A DNA stretch of 50,042 nucleotides from Planctomycetota bacterium (GCA_024275365.1 JAJRZG010000115.1:1-50042), one strand, 5' to 3'; positions 27,847 to 37,991 are shown, counted from the first letter of the stretch. Notes: generated by a model not told the origin, from the letters alone. Numbers and translations: made by a program.

Positions 27847-29595
27847 TCATCGTGCCAAGATCATCAACTGCTGGAGGAGTTCATCAGCCGTCTGCACAAC
27901 CCGGCTCGAGGCTGAGTACCCGGTCGAGGCCATGATCATCTTGATAAACTCCTGCCCCAGATCGACATTGGCCTGCTCAAGCGCCCCGGCGACAATTGAC
28001 CCCGCGCCGAGTGTGGTAGGCTGTACGACTATGGCTTCGCCGCTGTTGGCTCCAGTCCGGAACATGTTGGACCCCATCTCGACTAACCCTTCGTTATTGG
28101 CAAACTTCGCAAGCACGACCTGCCCGAGATTCTGGGTCAGCCCGTTGCTGAATATCCCTGTGATGAGCCCGTCACGCGCGATCCCGAAGTCTTCCAGGAT
28201 CCCACTCGGACGGCCATCACGGTATGTCGAAGCGATCGACGAGGGGTCGTCTGCGAGCGAAGTCAGCTGATCGATGCCCTCCGCAAAGTCTACTGCGAAG
28301 GACATCGGAGTCGCGGCACCCGTGCCGGCGCGGTCGAGCGTCACGGCGACCGGCGCATCGACAAGCAAGAGCCCCGCGGTATCAAAGCTCACTATCCCTG
28401 TGCCGAGCCTCAGATCAAGGTCTGAATCGTCGGCAGACTCGAGAAAGTATCGCCATGTCGTCCCCGTGTCGCCCTTGCTCTCAAGTGCGAACGAGATATT
28501 GACCGCGAGTTCCTGTCCCAGCGAGTCATAGGCAATAAAGGTTGTCCGTACGCTCTCGCCGGATGACTCTTGCGATTAGTTCGACACGAACGGGAGACGG
28601 TCTATTGATCCATCAGCATTGAGAAGCCGGAACGCGTCGCTAGGAAGATCGAGATCGTTGATCGTGCCCACATTCCCAAAGACTGCGAGCGACCCGGTCA
28701 GCGAGATCGCTATTGCGCCTGGTGTGCGGCCGTCGGGGTTTGCGGTACCTGTTTCGTGTAGGCCTAGCGCCTCGTTGAAGAACTTCATGAGGTCGTCGAT
28801 CGTGGATGTGGCGGCAATCGTAAACTCGGCAACCGGGAGCGTTGCTCCACCCTTTCGTGCGCCGTTGATCTGGAGCCTTTGCCCCTCGCTGAACATCGCC
28901 TGTCCTGCCGAGAGTGGGTCTTCGATCTCGACGAGCAGGCTGTCGGTATCGATCATGTTGTCCCCGTCCGGCGGGTTGCTTGCACCGCTCATGATGCGAA
29001 AACCCGTGAGGCTTGTAGGGGTAAGCGTGATGACTGATCCGCCGCCAGGCAGATCGCCCGCTGCGTTGAGGTTGCCGACCACGCGGACATTTTCAGTCGC
29101 CTGGGCAACCGCCCGCGCCCCGAGCGGGATATTCAGTTCGCTCAATACACCATCAACAATGTTATAGTCTGCGTCAACACCATACCCGAGCAGGGTGTCG
29201 CCATCGATCGTGACGAGATTTCAAGCGGCATCCTGTCTGAATGAGCCGGCTCTTGTATAGAACTGATCCTGGCCTCTCTGGACGGCAAAGAAACCGTTGC
29301 CGTCGATGGCGAGGTCACGCCCATCGCCGGTGGTCTGGAATGCCCCTTGAGAAAAATCAAGCTGCGTGCCTGCAACATTGACGCCCAGTCCGATCTGCAT
29401 CGGGTTGGTGCCACCGGTTGTCGTCTCTGGCTTTGCTCCGATGTTGATCGTGCGTTGGAGTGCGGTGCTAAAGAGCATCCGCGAGCCCTTGAACGCGGTG
29501 GTGTTGACATTGGCGATGTTGTTGCCGATGACCTCAAGGTTCTGCGAGTTGGCAGCAAGCCCTGTCATCCCTGTCAGGAGTGCAGTCGTGCTCAT
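27847..29595 (-). pseudogene. flgE: Flagellar hook protein FlgE, one continuous frame interrupted by two in-frame stops (TGA at 29221-29223, TAA at 28576-28578)
   Basis: ORFs 29221-29595, 28576-29145 and 27847-28392 share one frame and together make a hook protein (MSTTALLTGMTGLAANSQNLEVIGNNIANVNTTAFKGSR ... GSFRQDAA*NLVTIDGDTLLGYGVDADYNIVDG ... LPFVSN*SQESSGESVRTTFIAYDSLGQELAVNISF ... DVGQEFIKMIMASTGYSASSRVVQTADELLQQLM-type C-terminus). Confidence 0.88.
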
Positions 29596-29613
29596 GGTCT
29601 CTCTCTCTCGGCC

Positions 29614-30090
29614 TCAGGCCGCGTCCTGTGTTCCACTGGCGAGCAACTTCAACAGCGATGCATCAACAGACCCGGCGTTTGGTAACGGCAGCATGGGTTG
29701 CCGGGCTTGATCACCCTCGTCGATCCGCACGAAGCCGTCGATTCCTGTCAGCACGCGACCGTCTGAGAGATCTGCTTCACCAAGCACCCGGCGAGAGAGG
29801 ACATCAACATCGAGCATCTTGCCGTCCATGCTCACGATGATCCGTGTCGCACCCTCGGCGTGCGCACGATCAACAACGCCGCCGAGCTGTTCAAGCTGCG
29901 CTGCGTCGAGGTCTATCCCTGAGCCTTGCGCCACCGAGACCGGTAAGCCGGTCTCGAGGCCACCCTCTCTTGCCTGGGCCAGGAGACGCGCAAAGTCTTT
30001 GACACTCGCAGGTTGCGTGAGCGGCTCTGGGCTCTCAGGACGAAATCCTGAACCGAGTACCCGGAGCAAATCCATCGGCGAGGGGATCAC
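29614..30090 (-). CDS. Flagellar operon protein (TIGR02530-like) between flgD and flgE
   Basis: DLDAAQLEQLGGVVDRAHAEGATRIIVSMDGKMLDVDVLSRRVLGEADLSDGRVLTGIDGFVRID resembles the Firmicutes flagellar-operon protein in the same syntenic position. Confidence 0.65.
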   Translation of the reverse strand: MIPSPMDLLRVLGSGFRPESPEPLTQPASVKDFARLLAQAREGGLETGLPVSVAQGSGIDLDAAQLEQLGGVVDRAHAEGATRIIVSMDGKMLDVDVLSRRVLGEADLSDGRVLTGIDGFVRIDEGDQARQPMLPLPNAGSVDASLLKLLASGTQDAA

Positions 30091-30548
30091 GAGTCGTCCT
30101 CACCATCGGGTTTCTCGTCCTGATTGCCGTCCAGCACGCGGTCCACATCGGCCATGGGCACTCTGATACCGCCCGTGAGGTTGAGCACGACACCCTCTTC
30201 GGTGCGTGAGACCGAGTTGACCAGCCCTGTCACGCGCTCGCTCGTCTCGCTGAGCCCGCTGATGAGCCGCCCGATGAGTCCCGCCCCTGCTGCCAGCTCG
30301 TTCTGCCCGACCAGTTCGCCTAGCTTACTCACCAGATCGACATCAGACTCGATCGAGCGGATGTTGGCGATCTGTTCAAGCAGTGCGTTCGTGTCGTTGG
30401 GGTCGAGCGGGTCCTGGTTGGACAGCTCGGTGAAGATGAGCTTAAAAAACTCATCCGACGAGAGGCCACTGATACCGCTGTCTGCGTTCTTTGCAGACGC
30501 GCCAATCGCTTCGACTGTGTTCACAGCCGGTCTCCGGTTCTCGGTCAC
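30087..30548 (-). CDS. flgD: Flagellar hook assembly (capping) protein FlgD
   Basis: LSSDEFFKLIFTELSNQDPLDPNDTNALLEQIANIRSIESDVDLVSKL. Confidence 0.92.
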   Translation of the reverse strand: MTENRRPAVNTVEAIGASAKNADSGISGLSSDEFFKLIFTELSNQDPLDPNDTNALLEQIANIRSIESDVDLVSKLGELVGQNELAAGAGLIGRLISGLSETSERVTGLVNSVSRTEEGVVLNLTGGIRVPMADVDRVLDGNQDEKPDGEDDS

Positions 30549-30561
30549 GCCGCGTGTTCCG

Positions 30562-31839
30562 TCACGCCAGCGCGTCGATCATAACGATGCGTGCGGCTCC
30601 GTCCGCCACGCTGTAGACGATGCCCGGGCTTCCGTACCCAACCGGCATCACTACCTCTTCTGCCTCACTGGCGTGCGAGTCGCTGCCTCCGGCACGCATC
30701 GTCGCACGCTCTGCTGTCGAATCCTTCGACAGATGTTCTTCGCTCTCTCGTCCCATCCCGAACTGGCCATCCTGGCTGTCCGGTTGTCCTTGATGGGTTG
30801 CACCGCCCGAGCCTTCCTTGCTCGCCGTCGGCTGCTGGACTTCGATACGCCCGATCTGGAGGCCTCGTGCCTCGAACGAATTCCGGAGTGCATCGACACT
30901 CTGTTCCAGCAATCGGTGTGCCTCAATAGTGGAAGGTCGGATCTGTGCATCGACGGTCGAACCCTTGATCTGTATCCGGACTTGCAGCTCGCCGAGTGTG
31001 TGCGGCTGCAAGCGGAGTGTCACCTGCCCGCGGCCTGAACGCAGGGCTGCGCTGAGCCCTTGTGCGAGCTGCGCACGGAATGTGGTGGTCTGCTCTTGGG
31101 TTGGTGCTGGGGGTGGGGCTTGGCTGCTGCGTTGGCTCGCGGCTGCTTGTGTTCTCGCTTGACCGGATTGCCCCCCGTTCAACAACAATGTAGTTGCCCC
31201 CTGCTGACTCGATGGCCCCGTATTTGAGCCTGCATGTATAGAGGAAACCGCGTTGTTGCTCGTCGAGGCACCCTGAGATGGACGGGCGTGCGCAGACCCG
31301 CCACCAGAGGCGACTTGCACCGGATTCCCCTCGGCCTGCGAGTCTGCATTCGATCCAGCAGCACCGCCAGCCTGTGTTAAAGTGCCGGTCGCGTGTCCCG
31401 CTGCTTTGGCGGTTGCCCGCGGGCTCTCATTTGATGCTGTGTTTGCATCCTGCATGTGTTTCGCCCAGCCACCGATGCGTTGGGCTTGTCGATCTGGTAC
31501 GCCCCGATCCCGTCCCGATCGGGCAATGCGATCGCTCAATCGTTCGCGGCTGCTCCCGTTGACAGTCTGCGACCGATCGCGCAACTCCGACACCCCAAGC
31601 GCACGATCGGTCCGCCCTTGCTGCAACTGTTGCGCATCACCCCGGATGCCGTTGCCCATTCCTTTGCTGCCAATCTGCAACGCCATCGCACCATTGCGGG
31701 CTGCCTTGAGTGACGACTGCTGCGCGTAGTGCGCAAAGAAGTTCCCAAAGTCGGCATCACCGGTCACTCGATCGTGACGCTCCACGGGCTTTGGAGTTGG
31801 CGCAGCGGGCTGGGTTGTGGGTGTCTGGATGCTGGTCAA
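30562..31839 (-). CDS. fliK: Flagellar hook-length control protein FliK
   Basis: Low-complexity Gln/Ser/Ala N-terminus and conserved C-terminal core GRGQVTLRLQPHTLGELQVRIQIKGSTVDAQIRPSTIEAHRLLEQSVDALRNSFEARGLQIGRIEVQ. Confidence 0.9.
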   Translation of the reverse strand: MTSIQTPTTQPAAPTPKPVERHDRVTGDADFGNFFAHYAQQSSLKAARNGAMALQIGSKGMGNGIRGDAQQLQQGRTDRALGVSELRDRSQTVNGSSRERLSDRIARSGRDRGVPDRQAQRIGGWAKHMQDANTASNESPRATAKAAGHATGTLTQAGGAAGSNADSQAEGNPVQVASGGGSAHARPSQGASTSNNAVSSIHAGSNTGPSSQQGATTLLLNGGQSGQARTQAAASQRSSQAPPPAPTQEQTTTFRAQLAQGLSAALRSGRGQVTLRLQPHTLGELQVRIQIKGSTVDAQIRPSTIEAHRLLEQSVDALRNSFEARGLQIGRIEVQQPTASKEGSGGATHQGQPDSQDGQFGMGRESEEHLSKDSTAERATMRAGGSDSHASEAEEVVMPVGYGSPGIVYSVADGAARIVMIDALA

Positions 31840-32567
31840 GGCATGGTCTCTCCGGACGCATCGGCCAAGAGGCCAAAGGTCCGGAGGCGTTCGAGCAAAT
31901 CGGCTGCCAGTGTTGGCGAGCCCTTCACAAACTCGGCGATGATCTTGCCACGGACCCGTTCATCCATCGAGTCGAGGTAGGCAACCGAGCGGTCAAGGCC
32001 GGTCATCCCCTGGGCATCTCCCATACCCATTGCTCCGGAGCGCCCGTCGATGATCTCTTGGAGCATCGTCTTGGCATCTCCCGGCTTGACCGCAATGAGC
32101 ACCGACAACGCCTTCTGAAACTGTGTGTCACCCCGAAACGAGACGATGTCTTCCTGCTGTCGCTTGAAACGATCCCGCTCGGCCTCAAACTGCTTGCGCT
32201 CCTTGTCGAGCCGACGCAGTTCGAGCGTGGTGGTCATGGCAAGGGTGGTGTTCTCGCGTTCTCTTCGTTGCATGAGAAACTCATCGGCCCGGTTCTGCTC
32301 CAACTGCAACGACACAAGCTCTTCAGCCCCCAGGGGCGGTGTCTCTGGCAGGGGCTCCTCGGTCGGGATCGCAGCATCCTCTGCCGCCTTCTGCTCGGCT
32401 TCGAGCCTTGCCATCTCCATCGGGAGTGTCTCATGCAAAATATCACGAACCGCGTCGATGCGTTCCATGCTGAGTCGTTGTGTCGCAGCGAGCCACCCGA
32501 TCGCGCCGAGAATGCCCAGCAGATTGATGATCGCAAGCGCAGAGAATGCTGTCAAAAGTCGCTTCAT
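31836..32567 (-). CDS. MotE-like / MgtE-N-domain coiled-coil membrane protein
   Basis: N-terminal TM, coiled coil, then FQKALSVLIAVKPGDAKTMLQEII...AVAYLDSMDERVRGKIIAEF-like helical repeats; lies between fliJ and fliK. Confidence 0.6.
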   Translation of the reverse strand: MKRLLTAFSALAIINLLGILGAIGWLAATQRLSMERIDAVRDILHETLPMEMARLEAEQKAAEDAAIPTEEPLPETPPLGAEELVSLQLEQNRADEFLMQRRERENTTLAMTTTLELRRLDKERKQFEAERDRFKRQQEDIVSFRGDTQFQKALSVLIAVKPGDAKTMLQEIIDGRSGAMGMGDAQGMTGLDRSVAYLDSMDERVRGKIIAEFVKGSPTLAADLLERLRTFGLLADASGETMP

Positions 32568-33034
32568 GTCAGGACTCCATCACGATCGTTTGGCCGACCA
32601 AATCTCGCGGTGACCAGTTCATCATCTTCGCGGGCTTCTTTGGCGCGTTCCTCGGCGAGCCACGCCTCGAGTCGTCGTTCACGCAACAGCTCGACCGCCC
32701 GGCGGCGGGTCGTGGCTTTGAGCAACTCAGCCCGAGCCGCGTCGAGGCGTGTGATCGTCGCAGCACCCTGCAATGCCAGCTCGTGCGTTTTGCGGATGCC
32801 GTGGAGCGAGGCGTTGGCCTGCATCCGTACGCGCCCGAGGTGTACTCCCGTGTGCTGCGCGAGTTCTTGGCGCAACACCTCTCGCTCATCACGCATCGCG
32901 GCTGCCAATCGCAGTGCAGCGTGTTCGATCTCGACGCGCTCGCGCTCGATCTGGGCGACCGCCTTCATCCGGTCGCGTTCCTCGCGACGGCGCTGTTCCA
33001 GCAAGACCTCAAGCTCGAAGACAAACTTTGCCAT
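32564..33034 (-). CDS. fliJ: Flagellar export protein FliJ
   Basis: MAKFVFELEVLLEQRRREERDRMKAVAQIERER coiled coil directly downstream of fliI. Confidence 0.82.
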   Translation of the reverse strand: MAKFVFELEVLLEQRRREERDRMKAVAQIERERVEIEHAALRLAAAMRDEREVLRQELAQHTGVHLGRVRMQANASLHGIRKTHELALQGAATITRLDAARAELLKATTRRRAVELLRERRLEAWLAEERAKEAREDDELVTARFGRPNDRDGVLT

Positions 33035-33043
33035 GCTCTCCCT

Positions 33044-34459
33044 TTATCCAGCGATCCGCTTCCCCTGTGGGGCGAGCTTGCCGGTTTCTTTCTGCTTCTG
33101 CGCCCGCTCAAACCCGGCCCCGGCTCGCACCGCGATATCGAGCATCCGCTTGCAGACACTCTCAAAGGACTCGCGCTCCTCGCGCCCTTGCTTGAGCAGG
33201 TTCTGTATCTCATCAATCAAGTCGATCGCCACATCGGCATCCGGGTCAGACCCGCGTGCATACGCACCGATCTGCACCAGCTCTTCGACCGATCGATACT
33301 TGGCAAGCAGACGGATCAACTGCCTCCGGGCTGCGACATGCGTCGCGTCGGTGACTTCGTCCGCAACACGGCTGATCGAATCGAGCACATCGATCGCCGG
33401 GAAGTGTCCGGCCTGGGCGAGCTTTCGGCTCAGGATCACATGCCCGTCGAGTATCCCCCGCGCTGCATCTGAGATCGGGTCACCGGTCAGGTCATCACCC
33501 TCGACAAGGATCGTGTACAACCCGGGGATCGTCCCCCCGCCATGGCCGTCGGCTGTGGACTCTAATGCCCCCGCCCGTTCGAGCAGCAGGGGGAGTTGGG
33601 CGAAGACGCTCGGTGTGTACCCCTTTGTCGCGGGCGGCTCCCCCACACTCAGGCCGATCTGCCTCTGGGCGTGGGCAAAGCGGGTCACGGAATCCATCAT
33701 CAAGAGCACATCGCGCCCCTGATCTCGGAAATACTCGGCGACAGTACACGCAACCTTTGCGGCCCGCACGCGCAGGAGTGGCGACTCGTCGCTCGTCGCA
33801 ATGACAACAACCGACCGCTGCAATCCTTCTTCACCCAGCGCGTTTTCGAGAAAGTCCTTCGCCTCCCGGCCTCGTTCCCCCACCAGGGCGATCACATTGA
33901 CATCCGCCTCGGTTTCGCGGGCGATCTGCCCGATCAGTGAGCTCTTCCCCACTCCCGGGCCGGAAAATATCCCAAGCCGTTGCCCTCGCCCGAGGGTCGT
34001 CATCAGGTCGATGGCGCGTACCCCCGTGACCAACGCCTCCCTGATCTGCCTGCGGCGCAGCGCGCCGATCGGCTCTGGGTGAATGAGTCTTGGCTCGCAC
34101 TCGGCTATCGGTCCGAGCCCGTCGATCGGTGTGCCCAGCCCGTCGATACACCGCCCCAGCATCAACCGACTCACACCCACACTCTGCGAGATCTGCTCGC
34201 CGACAACACGGTCCCCTGCGCTGAGACCCATCGACTGCCCAAAGAGCATGACCACAGCCTGGTCGCTCGAAAACCCGACGACCTCACCGAGCATCGTTGC
34301 GGTGGTCCCCCGGCCGGGTTCGACTGAGACGAGTGACCCGATGGGCAGCGGCAACGACTCGACCAGCACCGTCAGGCCACGAAGAGCTGCGACAACGCCA
34401 CACACCCGTTGGGGCAGCGCCCGGCGCACAACCTCCATCTCAGGCGCAAACTGGCTCAT
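33044..34459 (-). CDS. fliI: Flagellum-specific ATPase FliI
   Basis: GRGQRLGIFSGPGVGKSSLIGQIARETEADVNVIALVGERGREAKDFLENALGEEGLQRSVVVIATSDESPLLRVRAA; RFAHAQRQIGLSVGEPPATKGYTPSVFAQLPLLLERAG. Confidence 0.98.
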   Translation of the reverse strand: MSQFAPEMEVVRRALPQRVCGVVAALRGLTVLVESLPLPIGSLVSVEPGRGTTATMLGEVVGFSSDQAVVMLFGQSMGLSAGDRVVGEQISQSVGVSRLMLGRCIDGLGTPIDGLGPIAECEPRLIHPEPIGALRRRQIREALVTGVRAIDLMTTLGRGQRLGIFSGPGVGKSSLIGQIARETEADVNVIALVGERGREAKDFLENALGEEGLQRSVVVIATSDESPLLRVRAAKVACTVAEYFRDQGRDVLLMMDSVTRFAHAQRQIGLSVGEPPATKGYTPSVFAQLPLLLERAGALESTADGHGGGTIPGLYTILVEGDDLTGDPISDAARGILDGHVILSRKLAQAGHFPAIDVLDSISRVADEVTDATHVAARRQLIRLLAKYRSVEELVQIGAYARGSDPDADVAIDLIDEIQNLLKQGREERESFESVCKRMLDIAVRAGAGFERAQKQKETGKLAPQGKRIAG

Positions 34460-35184
34460 GCGTCGCCCCCTGTCTTGCCATGCTCTCGGTCTGGCAACAG
34501 GTCTCGCACGATGCGATCAAGCTGCGTCTCGACCGTTGCGTCGATCGAAGACCCACCGAGCGTGCGCACAGCACACGACCCGCGCGAGACCGTCGAATCG
34601 GTCTGCAATCTCACATGAATCCCGCCGACAAACTGCGCCCTGAGCTTGGGCAAGACCTCCCGGACCAACTCTTCATCGTCCGGGTGGATGCGCACGATCA
34701 GGGTCGCTGGAGCCGCGACCAGGCTGAGCACTTCTCGGAGTTGATCCTCTATCGCAGTTTCGTCGATTTCGATCGCCAGGTGGACGACTCGCTCTGCGAT
34801 CGCGATTGCCAGTTCGATCACCTCGCGGCGGCTTTCGATCAGCAGCGACTCGCGCCGCGCAAGAAACTCCGCCATCGCAGCCGCCCAAGAGCTGTCAACT
34901 TCGGCGAGCTTTTCACGATACTCCGCGCCTGCCTCTGCCTTCCCCTGCGCCAAGCCTTCAGCGTGTCCTTCAGTGCGCCCCCGCTCGTACCCCTCGGCGT
35001 ACCCCAGCTCTGATGCCCCGTCGAGAATCCTTGCCCGCTCGGCGTGCGCTTCTCGCACGATCCGCTCTGCCTCTGCAACCGCAGCTTCTCGCAGCATTTC
35101 GCCCCGCCGACCGAGGTCGCCCAGGTCAAGCCGCACACGCGTATGGCCGTGCGTCTCGGCATCGACCCGCTTGATCATCGCCAC
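34456..35184 (-). CDS. fliH: Flagellar assembly protein FliH
   Basis: EGYERGRTEGHAEGLAQGKAEAGAEYREKL followed by an HrpE/YscL-like C-terminus (VIELAIAIAERVVHLAIEID...VRIHPDDEELV). Confidence 0.9.
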   Translation of the reverse strand: MAMIKRVDAETHGHTRVRLDLGDLGRRGEMLREAAVAEAERIVREAHAERARILDGASELGYAEGYERGRTEGHAEGLAQGKAEAGAEYREKLAEVDSSWAAAMAEFLARRESLLIESRREVIELAIAIAERVVHLAIEIDETAIEDQLREVLSLVAAPATLIVRIHPDDEELVREVLPKLRAQFVGGIHVRLQTDSTVSRGSCAVRTLGGSSIDATVETQLDRIVRDLLPDREHGKTGGDA

Positions 35185-35205
35185 AGGTCACCTCCTGGCA
35201 CACCG

Positions 35206-36246
35206 TCAGACAAGTTGCTCGGCATCGCCGCCCCGACCCTGGATAATGAGTTCCCCAGACTCTTCAAGCCGCCGGACGATATCGACAATCCGCTGCTGGG
35301 CGGCCTCGACATCGCTGACCCGAACCGGACCCATGTACTGCATGTCTTCCTTGATAAGTTCGGCTGCTCGCTCTGACATATTCCCAAAGATCTTCTCCTT
35401 GAGCTCGTCGCTGGCGGTCTTGAGCCCCAACGACAGCTCGTCGTTATCGACCTCCTTGAGCACCGACTGAATCCCCTTGTCGTTGACCAGCATCACATCC
35501 TCGAACACGAACATCAGGCGACGGATCTGCTCGACAAGGTCGGGGTCTTCGGCTTCGAGACCCTCCATGATGGTTTTCTCTGTTGCGCGGTCGGCGAGGT
35601 TGAGAATCTCAGCGACGGTATCGACACCACCGGCCTTCTCCATCGATTGCGTCAACATGCTCGACAGACGACTCTCCAACCCCTTCTCAACCTCGCGGAT
35701 CACCTCTGGGTTGGTCTGCTCCATGTTTGCGATCCGCTTGATGACCTCGACCTGCTTCTGCACGGGCAACCCGCCCAGGATTTCCGCCGCCTTGTGGTGC
35801 GGGAGGTGGCAGGTAATCAGCGCGATTGTCTGTGGGTGCTCGTCCTGGATAAAGGTCAGCAGGTTTTCTGTCTCGGCCCGCTGGAGAAACGCAAACGGGG
35901 TTTTTTGGACCTGGGTCTGGATCTGCGCCAGCACACGGTCGGCCTGCTTGGGGTCCATCGAATCCTTGAGCACATCCCTCGCAAAGTCGAGGTTTCCCTC
36001 ACTGGCGTACTGGTTCACAATCGTGAGGTTGTAGAACTCCTCCACAACCGCCGCGGTCAGCTTTGTCGGCACGCGGCCGAGTGCTGCCACTTCACGCATC
36101 ACCATCTCGACGGTCTCGGGTGTCATCTTCCCAAGGAGCGCCGAGGTGAGATCGGTCCCAAGTGTGACCAGCAAGATAGCCGCTTTGGTGATCCCATCGA
36201 GATCATCGATGACCTCGGGTAGTTTTTCGTAAGGCTTGCGCGCCAT
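35206..36246 (-). CDS. fliG: Flagellar motor switch protein FliG
   Basis: ITKAAILLVTLGTDLTSALLGKMTPETVEMVMREVAALGRV; LLTFIQDEHPQTIALITCHLPHHKAAEILGGLP; MFVFEDVMLVNDKGIQSVLKEVDNDELSLGLKTASDELKEKIFGNMSERAAELIKEDMQYMGPVRVSDVEAAQQRIVDIVRRLEESG. Confidence 0.98.
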   Translation of the reverse strand: MARKPYEKLPEVIDDLDGITKAAILLVTLGTDLTSALLGKMTPETVEMVMREVAALGRVPTKLTAAVVEEFYNLTIVNQYASEGNLDFARDVLKDSMDPKQADRVLAQIQTQVQKTPFAFLQRAETENLLTFIQDEHPQTIALITCHLPHHKAAEILGGLPVQKQVEVIKRIANMEQTNPEVIREVEKGLESRLSSMLTQSMEKAGGVDTVAEILNLADRATEKTIMEGLEAEDPDLVEQIRRLMFVFEDVMLVNDKGIQSVLKEVDNDELSLGLKTASDELKEKIFGNMSERAAELIKEDMQYMGPVRVSDVEAAQQRIVDIVRRLEESGELIIQGRGGDAEQLV

Positions 36247-36260
36247 GCGACTCTCGTCTC

Positions 36261-37991
36261 CTACTGCTCTTCGCTCACCCATCGCCCGAGGAGCCCCGCT
36301 GCCGACTCAGGGTTTGTCCCGACAAGCTCGACGACCTGTGCGACCAGCTTGCGGGACCGCACTTCATCGTCTCCGATCTCGATACCCGTCATCGCCGCCT
36401 CCGATTCATCCGCTTCGCCGACCATGTCGTTCATTGTCGGCAGGGTCTGAGGCACACCGGAAATGTCATCCGCAGTGGGGATCTCGGCCGGCTTGGTCGC
36501 CTTCTTCACCATCATCAGCATCATGCCCATTGCGCCGACTGCCAACAACGCGAGCAAGCCCTTCTCGACCAAGCCGCCACCTAGAATGCCACCCCCCCCA
36601 GAGCCACCAGCAAGACCACCGAGCAGCCCCGCCTGCGCTCCACCCATCGCGGGCATCGGGATATCAACCGGGATCATGTGGACGACCACCGTCCCCGATA
36701 TCGCTGGCTCGCCGGTCACCTCGCTTGCGATCTGCAGGTGGGGTGTGATACTTTCTTCAATCTTCACTTGCTCGATGGCAAACCGTGCATCGACCTCTGC
36801 ATCGGTCGGGTTGATCTCTTCACCCTCGGCTCCGGCGGCCTTGAGCTGCTCGACGATGTAGCTCCGGGGGATATTCACAGAGGCTGCGAGCAGGGTCGGC
36901 ATGCCCCTGGGGTCCTGCTTGGTCGTGGTCTCCGAACCCATCCCGATCTGAAACTCGGTCTCCTCCTGGGCCTTTTCGAGCGTGCTTGCGCTGCCCCCCC
37001 CGCCGCTGGAGGAGAGGATGCTCCCCTGGGCATTTGACCGCACCCCCGGCTGGGCCGAGGTTGAGCCGCCACCCTGGGTCGTCGTGTCCGACTTGATCCG
37101 GGTGGCGATCGAGACCGAGCCCTCTTTATTCTGGAGGTACTTGGTCGATTGCGTGCTCACCTTCGTCACATCCACCTGCGCGGTCACCGCAATCGTCACG
37201 CCCCGGATATACCCGAGCAGGTCGGCTATCTTCCGCTGGAGTTTGGCTTCGGTTGCTGCGGTCTGTTCGAGATAGCTCGCTGAGAATATCTGGTCCGGGC
37301 TTGTCGGCCTGCGTTGCCGACCGATCGACCCATCGATCACGCGGATATTCTGGACCTTGAGCCCCGCCTTTGCTCCAGCAATCAACTCAGCGATTGCGTC
37401 TACTTCGCCCTGGTCGAGCGCTCTGCCCGAGTTGGTAAAGACCGTCGCCGACGCGGTCGGCTCGCGGACCGAACGCCCCAAACCCTTTGGCTCTGGGACA
37501 TCAAGCAGCACCGTCGCGTCGCGGATATTGCCAAAGCCTCGCAGCACCCTTGCCAGCTCGTTCTGCAACGCGATCACGAACATCTGCTCGTTTTGCTGCT
37601 TGGAAAAGTAGAAGTTCTGCTTCTCAAGCAGGTTGGAAAACAGCAGAGTGGTGTCGTTTGGAAGAGCCCCTGCTTCTGCGAGCTGCGAGACCGCCAGCGA
37701 GCGGTATGACGCGGGCACGACAACCTTCCCGTTCTGAATCTCAGCGGGAATGCCCGAACTCTTGAGGGATGCGAGTGTGGATTGCTGGGTCGCGACATCG
37801 CCAGCGGGGAAGAGATCGACCATCTCGGTCCGGCCTGAATACTGCGCCACGAGAAAGAGCGACATGGCTGCGATCACACCGATCGATCCCATCAGCAGCT
37901 TCTGGCTGTTGGTCATCTGCCCCAGGTACTCCCGGGCACCGGTTATCAATCCGCGAATCCGCTCCATCGGTTCGGCCTCCATGCCGTTCAT
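36261..37991 (-). CDS. fliF: Flagellar M-ring protein FliF
   Basis: AGDVATQQSTLASLKSSGIPAEIQNGKVVVPASYR; GFGNIRDATVLLDVPEPKGLGRSVREPTASATVFTNSGRALDQGEVDAIAELIAGAKAGLKVQNIRVIDG. Confidence 0.97.
   Translation of the reverse strand: MNGMEAEPMERIRGLITGAREYLGQMTNSQKLLMGSIGVIAAMSLFLVAQYSGRTEMVDLFPAGDVATQQSTLASLKSSGIPAEIQNGKVVVPASYRSLAVSQLAEAGALPNDTTLLFSNLLEKQNFYFSKQQNEQMFVIALQNELARVLRGFGNIRDATVLLDVPEPKGLGRSVREPTASATVFTNSGRALDQGEVDAIAELIAGAKAGLKVQNIRVIDGSIGRQRRPTSPDQIFSASYLEQTAATEAKLQRKIADLLGYIRGVTIAVTAQVDVTKVSTQSTKYLQNKEGSVSIATRIKSDTTTQGGGSTSAQPGVRSNAQGSILSSSGGGGSASTLEKAQEETEFQIGMGSETTTKQDPRGMPTLLAASVNIPRSYIVEQLKAAGAEGEEINPTDAEVDARFAIEQVKIEESITPHLQIASEVTGEPAISGTVVVHMIPVDIPMPAMGGAQAGLLGGLAGGSGGGGILGGGLVEKGLLALLAVGAMGMMLMMVKKATKPAEIPTADDISGVPQTLPTMNDMVGEADESEAAMTGIEIGDDEVRSRKLVAQVVELVGTNPESAAGLLGRWVSEEQ

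Noticed and set aside
31710-33722. 670-aa plus-strand ORF across MotE-like/fliJ/fliI
   Set aside because: Ser/Arg/Cys-rich shadow ORF opposite three well-supported flagellar genes.
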